From assembly GCF_046297595.1 (NCBI RefSeq), contig NZ_JBKBHT010000001.1, positions 744,001 to 808,000 of the forward strand: 64,000 nt of DNA, read 5' to 3'. The notes under the pieces are model-generated. The model was not told where the DNA came from. It saw only the letters and a list, made by a program, of their open reading frames with translations, and made no database searches. Each line of letters begins with the position of its first letter. Position 1 is the first letter of the stretch. The position numbers and the translations under genes are program-made. Origin of the DNA: Ferrovibrio sp046297595 (GTDB lineage: Bacteria > Pseudomonadota > Alphaproteobacteria > Ferrovibrionales > Ferrovibrionaceae). Shown one piece after another: positions 33,392 through 42,048 of the stretch.

Positions 33392-34414
33392 ATGATCCAC
33401 AAAACCGATATCGCCGTGATCGGCGCCGGCCCGGTTGGCCTGTTCGCCGTATTCGAATGCGGCATGGTAGGCCTGAAATGCCATGTGATCGATGCGCTGG
33501 ATGCCATCGGCGGGCAATGCAGCGCGCTGTATCCGGAGAAACCGATCTACGACATTCCCGGCTTCCCGATGATCTCCGGCGCCGGCCTGGTCGAGAACCT
33601 GGAAGCGCAAGCCGCGCCATTCGCACCAGTCTATCATCTGGGCCAGCGGGTAGAGAAACTGGACCGCCAGCCGGGCAATACGGGCTTCCGCCTCGTCACC
33701 TCTAAGGGCACGACCATCGAAACCCGCACGGTGATCATCGCCGCCGGTGCCGGTGCCTTCGGACCGAACCGCCCGCCCCTGCCCGGCATCGAAGGGTATG
33801 AAGGCCAGCCGGGCGGAGGCGGGGTGCAATACCTTGTTCGCCGCGCCGAGGATTATCGGGGCAAGCGCATCGTGATTGCCGGTGGCGGCGATTCCGCCGT
33901 GGACTGGGCGCTGATGCTGCATGGCATCGCTGCCCATATCGACTTCGTGCATCGCCGCGACCAATTCCGTGCCGCGCCTGACAGTGTGGCAAAACTGCGT
34001 GCCCTGAACGGCCGGGGCCTTGATATCGTGGTGCCCTATCAGCTTGACGCGCTGGAAGGCGATCACGGCCGCCTAGAGGCCGTGATCGTGAAGTCGCTGG
34101 AAGGCGAGACCCGACGCCTGCCGGCCGATGCCCTGCTGGCATTCTTCGGGCTGCGCAGCGAACTCGGCCCCATTGCGCAATGGGGTCTTGAAATCGAGCG
34201 CCATCATGTGCCGGTCGATCCGGCGACCTGCCAGACCTCGCAGCCCGGCATCTTCGCCATCGGGGATATCGCCGCCTATCCCGGCAAACTCAAGCTGATC
34301 CTCACCGGTTTTGCCGAGGCGGCTTCAGCCGCACATGCAATCTATCCGCTGCTGCATGGCGGCCAGCCGCTTCATTTCGAATATTCCACCTCGAAGGGCA
34401 AGCCCGGCGCCTAG
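33392..34414 (+). CDS. Ferredoxin-NADP+ reductase, thioredoxin-reductase-like type
   Basis: A 340-residue flavoprotein with an N-terminal FAD motif (DIAVIGAGPVGLFAVFECGM), the block IGGQCSALYPEKPIYDIPGFP typical of TrxR-like FNR, and a central NADPH motif (IVIAGGGDSAVDWALML) followed by HRRDQFRA. The catalytic CxxC of true thioredoxin reductases is absent. The C-terminal FAD segment is IFAIGDIAAYPGKLKLILTGFAEAA. It would move electrons between NADPH and ferredoxin or flavodoxin. ATG 33392 starts at the FAD strand. It overlaps the end of the convergent CoA-ligase gene by four bases. Confidence 0.93.
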   Translation: MIHKTDIAVIGAGPVGLFAVFECGMVGLKCHVIDALDAIGGQCSALYPEKPIYDIPGFPMISGAGLVENLEAQAAPFAPVYHLGQRVEKLDRQPGNTGFRLVTSKGTTIETRTVIIAAGAGAFGPNRPPLPGIEGYEGQPGGGGVQYLVRRAEDYRGKRIVIAGGGDSAVDWALMLHGIAAHIDFVHRRDQFRAAPDSVAKLRALNGRGLDIVVPYQLDALEGDHGRLEAVIVKSLEGETRRLPADALLAFFGLRSELGPIAQWGLEIERHHVPVDPATCQTSQPGIFAIGDIAAYPGKLKLILTGFAEAASAAHAIYPLLHGGQPLHFEYSTSKGKPGA

Positions 34415-35967
34415 ACAATACGGCTGGTGCGGTTGCCCCAGTAGCGGTCTTTGATCAGGCGCTTGTACAGCTTCCCGGTGGCATGCCTAGGCAGGGCTTC
34501 CTCGAAGTCGATCGAGCGCGGGCATTTGATGCTGGCTAGGTGTTGCCGGCAATAAGCCAGCAGTTCCTCAGCCAGCGCCGGACCAGCCTCGGTCATGTCC
34601 ACCGGTTGCACCACCGCTTTCACCTCTTCGCCAAAATCTTCGTTCGGCACGCCGATCACCGCCACATCGGCGACCTTGGGATGCTCGATCAGCACATGTT
34701 CGGCTTCCTGCGGGTAGATGTTCACGCCACCGGATATGATCATGAAGGCCTTGCGATCAGTGAGGTAGAGATAGCCTTCGCTGTCAACATAGCCAACATC
34801 GCCCAGCGTGCTCCACCCCTTGGCATTGAAGGCCTGCTGTGTCTTGGCCTCATCGTTGTGGTATGTGAAGGGCTGTCCGTCGGCGAAATAGACTAGACCA
34901 GATTGGCCGGCCGGCAGTTCCACACCGCTCTCGTCGTCGACGATATGCAGCTTGCCTATTATGGCGCGGCCGACCGACCCCTTATGCGTCAGCCACTCCT
35001 GGCTGGTGATGTAGGTCATGCCGTTGCCTTCCGAGGCGGCATAGTATTCGTGCAGAATCGGGCCCCACCAGTCGATCATCTGCTGCTTGGTGGCCGTCGA
35101 GATCGGTCCTGCACCATGAATGGCAACGCGATGGGATGAAAGATCGTAGTGATTGCGCATATCCACCGGGAGTTTCAGCATGCGTACGAACATGGTCGGC
35201 ACCCAGTTGGAATGGGTGACACGGTACTTTTCGATCAGCCGCAGCGACTCCTCGGCATCGAAGTGTTCCATGATCACCAGCGTGCCGCCCACTTTCGACA
35301 CCAGCATGGAATAGCGCAGCGGCGCGGCATGATAGAGCGGCGCCGGGCAGAGATAGACCATGCCCTCGCCATAGCCGTAAAGGCTGTAGCCATTGTCGAC
35401 GAAATAGCTGCGTGTGCCGACCGGATCGCCATTGATCGGCCGCTTCACGCCCTTGGGTTTCCCCGTGGTGCCAGAGGAATACAGCATGTCACGGCCCTGC
35501 ATCTCGTCAGGAACCGGCGTCGCAGGCATGGTTGCCAGTGCCGCCTCCCAGCCCTTGAAGCCGTCGGCCACATCGCCGATCATCAGGAAATGCTTCACCT
35601 GCGGGCAGAGCCGGCGTAGGTCACTCGCCACGGAGGCGAAAGCATCACTGACCAGCAGTACGGTGGAGCCGGAATCCGTGACGATATAGGCCAGCTCCTC
35701 GACGGTCAGCTTGGTGCTGATGGTCGTATAATACAGGCCGGCGCGATCCGCACCGAAACAGGCATCAAAGAATTCCGGCCGATTCTCGATTACCATCGCC
35801 ACATGGCTGCGAGCGCCGAGCCCTAGACTACGGAACAGATGCGCGGCGCGGTTGGAATTCTCTTCAAGCTGGCCAAAGGTGGTGATCCGGCCCGAGTTGG
35901 CCATGATCACCGCCGGCTTATCGGGCGTCTTGCGTGCATGCTCGCTGATGTAAACCAGACCCGTCAC
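34411..35967 (-). CDS. AMP-dependent acyl-CoA synthetase
   Basis: A 518-residue ANL enzyme with P-loop DMLYSSGTTGKPKGVKRP, A5 motif YYAASEGNGMTYI, the hinge LGDVGYVDSEGYLYLTDRKAFMIISGGVNIYPQEAE and the lysine motif LPRHATGKLYKRLI. It belongs to the FadD13/FadD-type acyl-CoA synthetases that act on long-chain or unusual acids. It begins with GTG 35967, one base after the stop of the next ligase gene (TGA-C-GTG), so the two are tightly coupled. Confidence 0.93.
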   Translation of the reverse strand: MTGLVYISEHARKTPDKPAVIMANSGRITTFGQLEENSNRAAHLFRSLGLGARSHVAMVIENRPEFFDACFGADRAGLYYTTISTKLTVEELAYIVTDSGSTVLLVSDAFASVASDLRRLCPQVKHFLMIGDVADGFKGWEAALATMPATPVPDEMQGRDMLYSSGTTGKPKGVKRPINGDPVGTRSYFVDNGYSLYGYGEGMVYLCPAPLYHAAPLRYSMLVSKVGGTLVIMEHFDAEESLRLIEKYRVTHSNWVPTMFVRMLKLPVDMRNHYDLSSHRVAIHGAGPISTATKQQMIDWWGPILHEYYAASEGNGMTYITSQEWLTHKGSVGRAIIGKLHIVDDESGVELPAGQSGLVYFADGQPFTYHNDEAKTQQAFNAKGWSTLGDVGYVDSEGYLYLTDRKAFMIISGGVNIYPQEAEHVLIEHPKVADVAVIGVPNEDFGEEVKAVVQPVDMTEAGPALAEELLAYCRQHLASIKCPRSIDFEEALPRHATGKLYKRLIKDRYWGNRTSRIV

Positions 35968-35968
35968 G

Positions 35969-37504
35969 TCAGCCTTCCTCCTGCAACAACGACCGCAGCT
36001 CGGTCTTCAACACCTTGCCGTAATTATTCTTCGGCAAAGCCTCGACAAAACGATACTGCTTTGGCCGCTTGAAGCGGGCAATGTGATCGAGGCAGATCTG
36101 ATCCAGCAGACCGGCATTCAGTTCCGCGCCCGGCCGCGCAACAACGAAGGCGATCACTTCTTCACCCCAGTCGGCATGGGGCTTGCCAATCACCGAAACC
36201 TCGCTGACATCTGGATGCCGCAGCAGCACTTCTTCCACTTCACGCGGATAGATGTTGCTGCCGCCCGAAATGATCATGTCCTTCGAACGATCCTTCAGGG
36301 TGAGGAAGCCATCCTCATCAAAACTGCCCATGTCGCCGGTATGCAGCCAGCCATTGCGCAGGGTCTGCGCCGTGGCATCCGGATTGCGCCAATATCCGGC
36401 CATGACGATCTCGCCACGACAGATGACCTCGCCGACCTCGCCCATGGGCAGCGGGTTGTCATCGGCATCAACCACGCGCACCTCGACATCAGTACGTGCG
36501 ACACCAGCCGACCCCAGGCGAGCCAGATGGCGCGGATGCCCGGTATCGACATGCATCTGCTTGTCCATGCCGGTGATGGTCATCGGCGCTTCGCCCTGGC
36601 CATAAATCTGCGCCAGCTTGGGTCCTAACACCGCCATGGCCTGCTGCAGGTCCGCCACATACATCGGGCCACCGCCATAAACGATGGTTTTCAGGTTCGA
36701 TGTGTCAGCGCCCACAATCTGCGGGGCATGGATCAGGCGGTGCACCATGGTCGGTGCGAAGAAAAAGCTGCAGCCCGGCCAATGCGCGATCAGATCCAGC
36801 GTCTCGGCTGGATCGAAACCGCCGGATTCTGGGATCACCTGGTTGGCACCCCGTGCCAGGTGCGGCAGACCATACATGCCCGAACCATGGCTGATTGGTG
36901 CGCAGTGGATAATGCAGTCGGTGGGATCGACACGGTCCACATCGGCGAAATAGTTCATCGTGGCAACCATCAGGTTGCGATGGGTGAGCATCGCGCCCTT
37001 GGGCCGCCCGGTGGTACCCGAGGTGTAGAACAGCCAGGCCAGATGGTCGGGCCGGATTTCAGTTGCCAGCGGCAGCGGCTCGGCGGAGTAAAGACTGGCG
37101 AATTCCGCCTCCTCAGCCACGATGATCCGCTGCAGCTCCGGCATTTCGGATTTCAGAGCCAGAAGATCTTCCGCGAAGGCCGCCGAGACAACGGCCAGCT
37201 TCGCCTGGGCGTTGTCGATGATCCAGGCAGCCTCCCGGACGTGCAACTTGGCATTGATCGGCACTGCGGCCAGCCCGGCATGCCAGAGCGCGAACAAAAC
37301 CTCCCAGTAATCGGGGTTGTTCTTCATTACGATGGCGACGCGATCGCCGGATTTGAGCTTGCCCGTCGCCATCAGCCCTGCAGCCAGGCGCGGCGCGCGG
37401 CGCCCCATATCCGAATAGGTCAGCCTGACCTCGCGGCCGACCGACAGTGCCGGGCGCTCGCCCCAGACACTGGCCGCCCGATGCAGCAGATGCGCGATAT
37501 TCAT
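35969..37504 (-). CDS. AMP-dependent acyl-CoA synthetase (class I adenylate-forming)
   Basis: A 511-residue ANL enzyme with P-loop WLFYTSGTTGRPKGAMLTH, A5 motif IYGQGEAPMT, hinge GWLHTGDMGSFDEDGFLTLKDRSKDMIISGGSNIYPREVEE and the lysine motif LPKNNYGKVLKTELR. The sequence differs clearly from its downstream partner, so this is not a recent duplication. It is followed immediately by the second ligase. Both probably act on related acids in one catabolic route. No dehydrogenase or thiolase genes accompany them. Confidence 0.93.
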   Translation of the reverse strand: MNIAHLLHRAASVWGERPALSVGREVRLTYSDMGRRAPRLAAGLMATGKLKSGDRVAIVMKNNPDYWEVLFALWHAGLAAVPINAKLHVREAAWIIDNAQAKLAVVSAAFAEDLLALKSEMPELQRIIVAEEAEFASLYSAEPLPLATEIRPDHLAWLFYTSGTTGRPKGAMLTHRNLMVATMNYFADVDRVDPTDCIIHCAPISHGSGMYGLPHLARGANQVIPESGGFDPAETLDLIAHWPGCSFFFAPTMVHRLIHAPQIVGADTSNLKTIVYGGGPMYVADLQQAMAVLGPKLAQIYGQGEAPMTITGMDKQMHVDTGHPRHLARLGSAGVARTDVEVRVVDADDNPLPMGEVGEVICRGEIVMAGYWRNPDATAQTLRNGWLHTGDMGSFDEDGFLTLKDRSKDMIISGGSNIYPREVEEVLLRHPDVSEVSVIGKPHADWGEEVIAFVVARPGAELNAGLLDQICLDHIARFKRPKQYRFVEALPKNNYGKVLKTELRSLLQEEG

Positions 37505-37555
37505 GCCCGTCCCGCCGTTCTTTACCGGTCGTTTCCTCAGGGCACGATGTTACGC

Positions 37556-37587
37556 AAACAAAAGCGGCGCCGACAACCGGCGCCGCC
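37556..37587 (-). terminator. Intrinsic terminator of olsB
   Basis: GCGGCGCCG (37564-37572) and CGGCGCCGC (37578-37586) pair around ACAAC. On the minus strand TTTTGTTT follows. It lies 27 bases after the olsB stop and before the ligase operon. Confidence 0.8.
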
Positions 37588-37613
37588 TGATCAAAATCGG
37601 GATTGTCCGCCGT

Positions 37614-38489
37614 TCAGGCGTGGTATTCGGTTTGCACCAGGCCCTCGTCCGGCGAGAACCGATTCTGGTATTTCGGTGCGATCCGCTCGACCGGCAGCAG
37701 GATGAACACATCCGTGGTGCCGAACTGGTGGTCGACCACGGCGCCATCGCCGATATAGGCGCCCAGCCGCAGGTAAGCCTTGATCAGCGGCGGCAGGGCG
37801 TGCAGGGCGGCGCGTGGATTGATCTGGTCGGCCGGCATCAGGTCCATCGACACATACCGCTCGGGCAAGGCGCGCACGCGCCATTCCTGCGGCGGCAGAT
37901 GATTGGCATACAGGTAACTGAGCGCCAGGGCATGATCCAGCGGATTGACGCCAGGGAAAGACGCGCAGCCAAACATGAAGCTGATATTGTGGTCCGACAC
38001 ATAGGTCGAGATGCCGCGCCACAGCAGCTGGATCGTGGCATTGGTGCGATAGTCGCGATGCACGCAGGAGCGGCCGAGTTCGAGCAGCCCGCCGCTGGTC
38101 CCGACATAATCCAGCATCGGCTTCAGGTCGTATTCCGAGGCCGAATAGAAGCCGCCATGCATCTCGGCCATGCTACGGCGCAGCAGGCGATAGGTGCCGA
38201 CGGCCTGTTCCCCTTCCGGACGGGTGCGGTCGAACACCATCAGGTGGTCACACAGGCGGTCGAACTGGTCAAAATCCAACCCCAGCTTCGCCATCTCGGG
38301 CGACGGCTCGGCCGCCATCTCTTCGTAAAACACCTGGTAACGCAGCCGCTGTGCCGCCGCGATGTCTTCCGGGCTGCGGGTCAGACGCACCTCGAAACGG
38401 CCATCGGCGGACACGCATTGCCAGCCGCTGCGCGGATTGCGCGCGGGAGGGACGAGCGTGGGAACGGAGAGCGGCAGTTGCATGTTCAT
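37614..38489 (-). CDS. olsB: GNAT-type L-ornithine N(alpha)-acyltransferase (ornithine lipid synthesis)
   Basis: A 291-residue acyltransferase with the OlsB/hemolysin-like block RLRYQVFYEEMAAEPSPEMAKLGLDFDQFDRLCDHLMVFD, followed by AVGTYRLLRR, LELGRSCVHRDYRTNATIQLLWRGI and FGCASFPGVNP. It adds a 3-hydroxyacyl chain from ACP to ornithine, the first step to phosphorus-free ornithine lipids at the inner membrane. No olsA is adjacent. Two in-frame ATG (38489 and 38483) are possible; neither has a strong ribosome site. A GTGTCA-N6-TGACAC palindrome lies just upstream. Confidence 0.88.
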   Translation of the reverse strand: MNMQLPLSVPTLVPPARNPRSGWQCVSADGRFEVRLTRSPEDIAAAQRLRYQVFYEEMAAEPSPEMAKLGLDFDQFDRLCDHLMVFDRTRPEGEQAVGTYRLLRRSMAEMHGGFYSASEYDLKPMLDYVGTSGGLLELGRSCVHRDYRTNATIQLLWRGISTYVSDHNISFMFGCASFPGVNPLDHALALSYLYANHLPPQEWRVRALPERYVSMDLMPADQINPRAALHALPPLIKAYLRLGAYIGDGAVVDHQFGTTDVFILLPVERIAPKYQNRFSPDEGLVQTEYHA

Positions 38490-38523
38490 AAATCCGACTA
38501 TGGCGCTACTACGTGACGCAATG

Positions 38524-38541
38524 GTGTCAAATATATGACAC
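38524..38541. promoter_or_regulatory. GTGTCA-N6-TGACAC palindrome upstream of olsB
   Basis: An 18-bp element with perfect 6-base arms, 35-52 bases before the olsB ATG, in an A/T-rich patch. Read toward olsB, it contains a consensus TTGACA, so a bound protein would block the -35 region. It is not a Pho box, which is a direct repeat. Confidence 0.45.
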
Positions 38542-38649
38542 ATATACTAAAACGCGTCCGCAATAAAATATGTTGTGGGTCGGATCGATCAAGCTGCCCC
38601 ATATCTGGGTATTCCAACGATACCAAGCCGAGACATTCCGCAAAAAAGG

Positions 38650-40029
38650 TCAGTCTTCCGCCAGAACAATTCCGGGGCGTTTTTCCACGATTCGCGTGGC
38701 CGCGCCGCGCCGTGTCAGCCAGGCCAGCAAGATCAGCCCCGGCAACGCGGCCACCGTGGTAGCAAGGAAAAATACTGGCCAGCCAAGCGATTCGGCCATG
38801 AAGCCGGCATAGGACGACAACACCGTGCGGGCCACGGCGGTAAGCGAGGACAGCAATGCATATTGCGTGGCGGTATAGGCGATGTCGCAGAGCGCCGAGA
38901 GATAGGCGACCAGGGCGGCAGTGCCCATGCCACTGGCGAGGTTCTCGACGCCGACCGTCAGCGCCAGAAACCACAGGTCATGGCCGCGCATCGCCAGCAC
39001 GGCGAACAACAGGTTGGAGCCCATCTGCAGGATGCCGCAGACCCACAGCGCGCGGTACAGTCCAACGGCTTGCATTAGCCAGCCACCGAGAAACAACCCT
39101 AGCATGGTGGCGGCGAAACCGTAGAGTTTGCTTACCTCCGCAATCTCGGCTTTGGTGAAACCAAGATTGAGATAGAAACTGGTGGCCAGCACACCCGCGA
39201 GGCTGTCGCCCAGTTTGAACAGCATCACGAATAGCAGGATACCGATCCAACCCTTGCGGCTCATGAACTGCAGGAAGGGACCGGCGACGCTGGCATAGAG
39301 CCACGCCATCACGGCGGCCGTTGTGCCAGACAGATGCGGGCGCACGGACAGCCAGGATTCGGCTTCGGCAAAGCGGCGTTCGGCATCGCCACATGGCTTT
39401 GCCGCCGGTTCCCCAACCAGCAACACGGTGACCGCGCCAATCACCAGGATTGCCGCCATGGCCAGATAGACCAGCGGCCAGGCGAAAACCGTGGCGAGGT
39501 ACAGCGCACCGGCCGAAGAGACCAGCATGCCGATGCGGTAGCCGAACACGATGGCAGCAGCGCCGGCGGCCAGCTGGCGCTCCTCCAGGATCTCCACACG
39601 CCAGGCATCGATCACGATGTCCTGCGTGGCGGAAGCGAAGGCCACGGCCACGGCGCAGAGGGCGGTGAAGGCGAGCGCCTGCCCCGGATTGCTGAAAGCC
39701 AGCGCGGTGATGGCAAGCATCAGCAGGGCCTGCGCAAAAACCAGCCAGCCGCGCCGCCGACCCAGCCAGCGGGTCAGCAGCGGCAGCGGCAGGCGGTCGA
39801 CCAGCGGTGCCCAGATGAATTTCAGCGTGTAGGGCACACCGACCAGGGCGAAAAGGCCGATATCTTTCAGCGAAGCGCCCGATTCGGTCAGCCACGCCTG
39901 CAGGGTCTGACCGGTCAGCGCCAGCGGCAGGCCGGACGCGAAGCCAAGCACCGCAATCGCCAACACCCGTCGGTCGCGATAGACCGCAAAGGCCGCCAGC
40001 CAGTCACGCAGGCGAGAGACGGCCGTCAC
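38650..40029 (-). CDS. ampG: AmpG-like MFS muropeptide permease
   Basis: A 459-residue protein with 12 or more helices and the AmpG signature segments GFASGLPLALTGQTLQAWL, YTLKFIWAPLVDRLPLPLL, SATQDIVIDAWRVEILEERQ and MGTAALVAYLSALCD. AmpG imports anhydro-muropeptides for cell-wall recycling. It starts with GTG 40029, three bases after the stop of the upstream CoA ligase, so it is probably co-transcribed with it although the functions look unrelated. Confidence 0.9.
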   Translation of the reverse strand: MTAVSRLRDWLAAFAVYRDRRVLAIAVLGFASGLPLALTGQTLQAWLTESGASLKDIGLFALVGVPYTLKFIWAPLVDRLPLPLLTRWLGRRRGWLVFAQALLMLAITALAFSNPGQALAFTALCAVAVAFASATQDIVIDAWRVEILEERQLAAGAAAIVFGYRIGMLVSSAGALYLATVFAWPLVYLAMAAILVIGAVTVLLVGEPAAKPCGDAERRFAEAESWLSVRPHLSGTTAAVMAWLYASVAGPFLQFMSRKGWIGILLFVMLFKLGDSLAGVLATSFYLNLGFTKAEIAEVSKLYGFAATMLGLFLGGWLMQAVGLYRALWVCGILQMGSNLLFAVLAMRGHDLWFLALTVGVENLASGMGTAALVAYLSALCDIAYTATQYALLSSLTAVARTVLSSYAGFMAESLGWPVFFLATTVAALPGLILLAWLTRRGAATRIVEKRPGIVLAED

Positions 40030-40032
40030 GGA

Positions 40033-41934
40033 CTAGTGCGGCTTGGCATAGCCGAGCGGCTGCAGCGCCTCACCGATCTCACCCAGAATGGCGGGGTCGT
40101 CGATGGTGGCGGGCATGCGGTATTCCTGCGCGTCGGCAATCTTTTGCATCGTGCCACGCAGTATCTTTCCGGAACGTGTTTTCGGCAACCGTTTCACCAC
40201 CACGGCCTGCTTGAAGGCGGCCACCGGCCCGATCTTCTCGCGCACCAACTGCACCAGCTCGCGCAGAATCTGATCCTCCGGTCGGGTAACGCCGGCCTTG
40301 AGCACGACGAAACCGAGAGGCACCTGGCCTTTCAGTTGGTCGGCCACGCCAACCACGGCGCATTCGGCCACATCGGGATGCGAGGCCAGCACTTCTTCCA
40401 TGCCTCCGGTGGACAGGCGATGCCCCGCCACGTTGATGATGTCGTCCGTACGGCTCATGATGAAGATATAACCGTCCTCATCGATGAAACCGGCATCGCC
40501 GGTATTGTAATAGCCGGGAAAACGCGTGAGGTAGCTTTTCTTGAAGCCCTCGTCGTTGTTCCACAATGTGGGCAGGCAACCCGGTGGCAACGGCAGTTTG
40601 ATCACGATATTGCCGATATCGCCGGCCTTCACCGGATGGCCGTCATCGTCCACCACCTGAACGTCATAACCCGGCACGACCCGTGTGGGCGAGCCATGCT
40701 TGACCGGCAGTTGCTCTATGCCCATGCAGTTGGACGCCACCGGCCAGCCGGTCTCGGTCTGCCACCAATGGTCGATCACCGGCCGCTTGAGATTATCTTC
40801 CGCCCATTTCACCGTATCGGGATCGGCTCGTTCACCCGCTAGGAACAGGGTACGAAAACCGGAGAGATCGTATTTACCGATCAGTTCGGCTTTCGGATCT
40901 TCCTTCTTGATGGCGCGGAAGGCTGTCGGCGCGGTGAACAGCACCGACACCTTGTGCTGCTCGATCACACGCCAATAAGCGCCGGCATCGGGAGTGCCGA
41001 CCGGCTTGCCTTCATAAAGCACGGTCGTGCAGCCGAACAGCAGCGGCGCATAGACTATATAGGAATGCCCGACCACCCAGCCCACATCGGACGCGGCCCA
41101 GAATACCTCGCCCGGTTTCATGCCATAGACATTCTGCATCGACCAGTGCAGTGCCACCATATGGCCGCCGTTATGGCGCACCACACCCTTGGGAATACCC
41201 GTGGTGCCCGAAGTATAGAGCACATAGAGCGGGTCGGTGGCTTTCACCGGCACGCAATCGGCTGGCGCGGCCCTGTCGGCTTCGGCATCGAAATCGAGGT
41301 CGCGGCCGGCGGTCATCGGCCCCTGATACATCTGGCGCTGGTGAACCAGACAATGCTGAGGCTTATGCGTTGCCATCTCGATGGCCTGATCGAGCAGCGG
41401 CTTGTATTCCACCACACGACCGGGCTCCAGGCCGCAGGAAGATGCAATGATCAGCTTCGGCTTGGCATCGTCGATGCGGGTAGCAAGTTCACGCGGCGCA
41501 AAGCCACCGAACACCACAGAATGGATCGCGCCGATGCGCGCGCAGGCCAGCATGGCCATGACGGCCTCTGGCGTCATCGACATGTAGATGATGACACGGT
41601 CGCCCTTGGCAACACCCAAAGCGGTCAGAGCACCGGCCAGACGGGCAACACGGTCGCGCAACTCGCGGGTGGTGAAACGGCGGACGGTACTTGTAACCGG
41701 GGAGTCGTAGATCAGGGCGACGCGATCGCCATGGCCCGCCTCGATATGGCGGTCGAGCGCATTGTAGCAGGTATTCGTTTCGGCGCCGGCAAACCACCGA
41801 TAGAAAGGCGGATTGGAGGCATCCAGCACGCGGTCCCATTTCCTGAACCAGTGCAGCGGCGCGGCCGCCTCGGCCCAGAAAGCTTCCGGATCGGCTTTGG
41901 CCGCGGCAAAGACCTGTTCATAGCGACTCGCCAT
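40033..41934 (-). CDS. prpE: Propionyl/acetyl-CoA synthetase (PrpE type)
   Basis: A 633-residue acyl-CoA synthetase. P-loop YVLYTSGTTGIPKGVVRHNGGH, HWWQTETGWP, NTGDAGFIDEDGYIFIMSRTDDIINVAGHRLSTGGMEE and the acylatable lysine motif PKTRSGKILRGTMQ are all present. The N-terminal FRKWDRVLDASNPPFYRWF and the RLSTGGMEE wording (instead of RLGTAEIE) favour propionate-CoA ligase over Acs. A GGGAGGAAC site precedes ATG 41934. It would activate propionate from odd-chain or branched-chain breakdown. The PKTRSGKI lysine is a known acetylation target in this family. Confidence 0.92.
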   Translation of the reverse strand: MASRYEQVFAAAKADPEAFWAEAAAPLHWFRKWDRVLDASNPPFYRWFAGAETNTCYNALDRHIEAGHGDRVALIYDSPVTSTVRRFTTRELRDRVARLAGALTALGVAKGDRVIIYMSMTPEAVMAMLACARIGAIHSVVFGGFAPRELATRIDDAKPKLIIASSCGLEPGRVVEYKPLLDQAIEMATHKPQHCLVHQRQMYQGPMTAGRDLDFDAEADRAAPADCVPVKATDPLYVLYTSGTTGIPKGVVRHNGGHMVALHWSMQNVYGMKPGEVFWAASDVGWVVGHSYIVYAPLLFGCTTVLYEGKPVGTPDAGAYWRVIEQHKVSVLFTAPTAFRAIKKEDPKAELIGKYDLSGFRTLFLAGERADPDTVKWAEDNLKRPVIDHWWQTETGWPVASNCMGIEQLPVKHGSPTRVVPGYDVQVVDDDGHPVKAGDIGNIVIKLPLPPGCLPTLWNNDEGFKKSYLTRFPGYYNTGDAGFIDEDGYIFIMSRTDDIINVAGHRLSTGGMEEVLASHPDVAECAVVGVADQLKGQVPLGFVVLKAGVTRPEDQILRELVQLVREKIGPVAAFKQAVVVKRLPKTRSGKILRGTMQKIADAQEYRMPATIDDPAILGEIGEALQPLGYAKPH

Positions 41935-42048
41935 CTGTTCCTCCCGACTGTCTTATTCTGGCCGTCGATCTATACCAGACCGGACGGGGGCTGAATAAGA
42001 CTCTCGTCTAAGAACCGAGGCGGTACGGCCGCTTGTTCCGCAGAACGG

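Noticed and set aside
37550..37590. The GC-rich palindrome before the ligase at 37504, considered as an operator.
   Set aside because: The perfect stem plus T-rich tail on the olsB strand is better explained as the olsB terminator.
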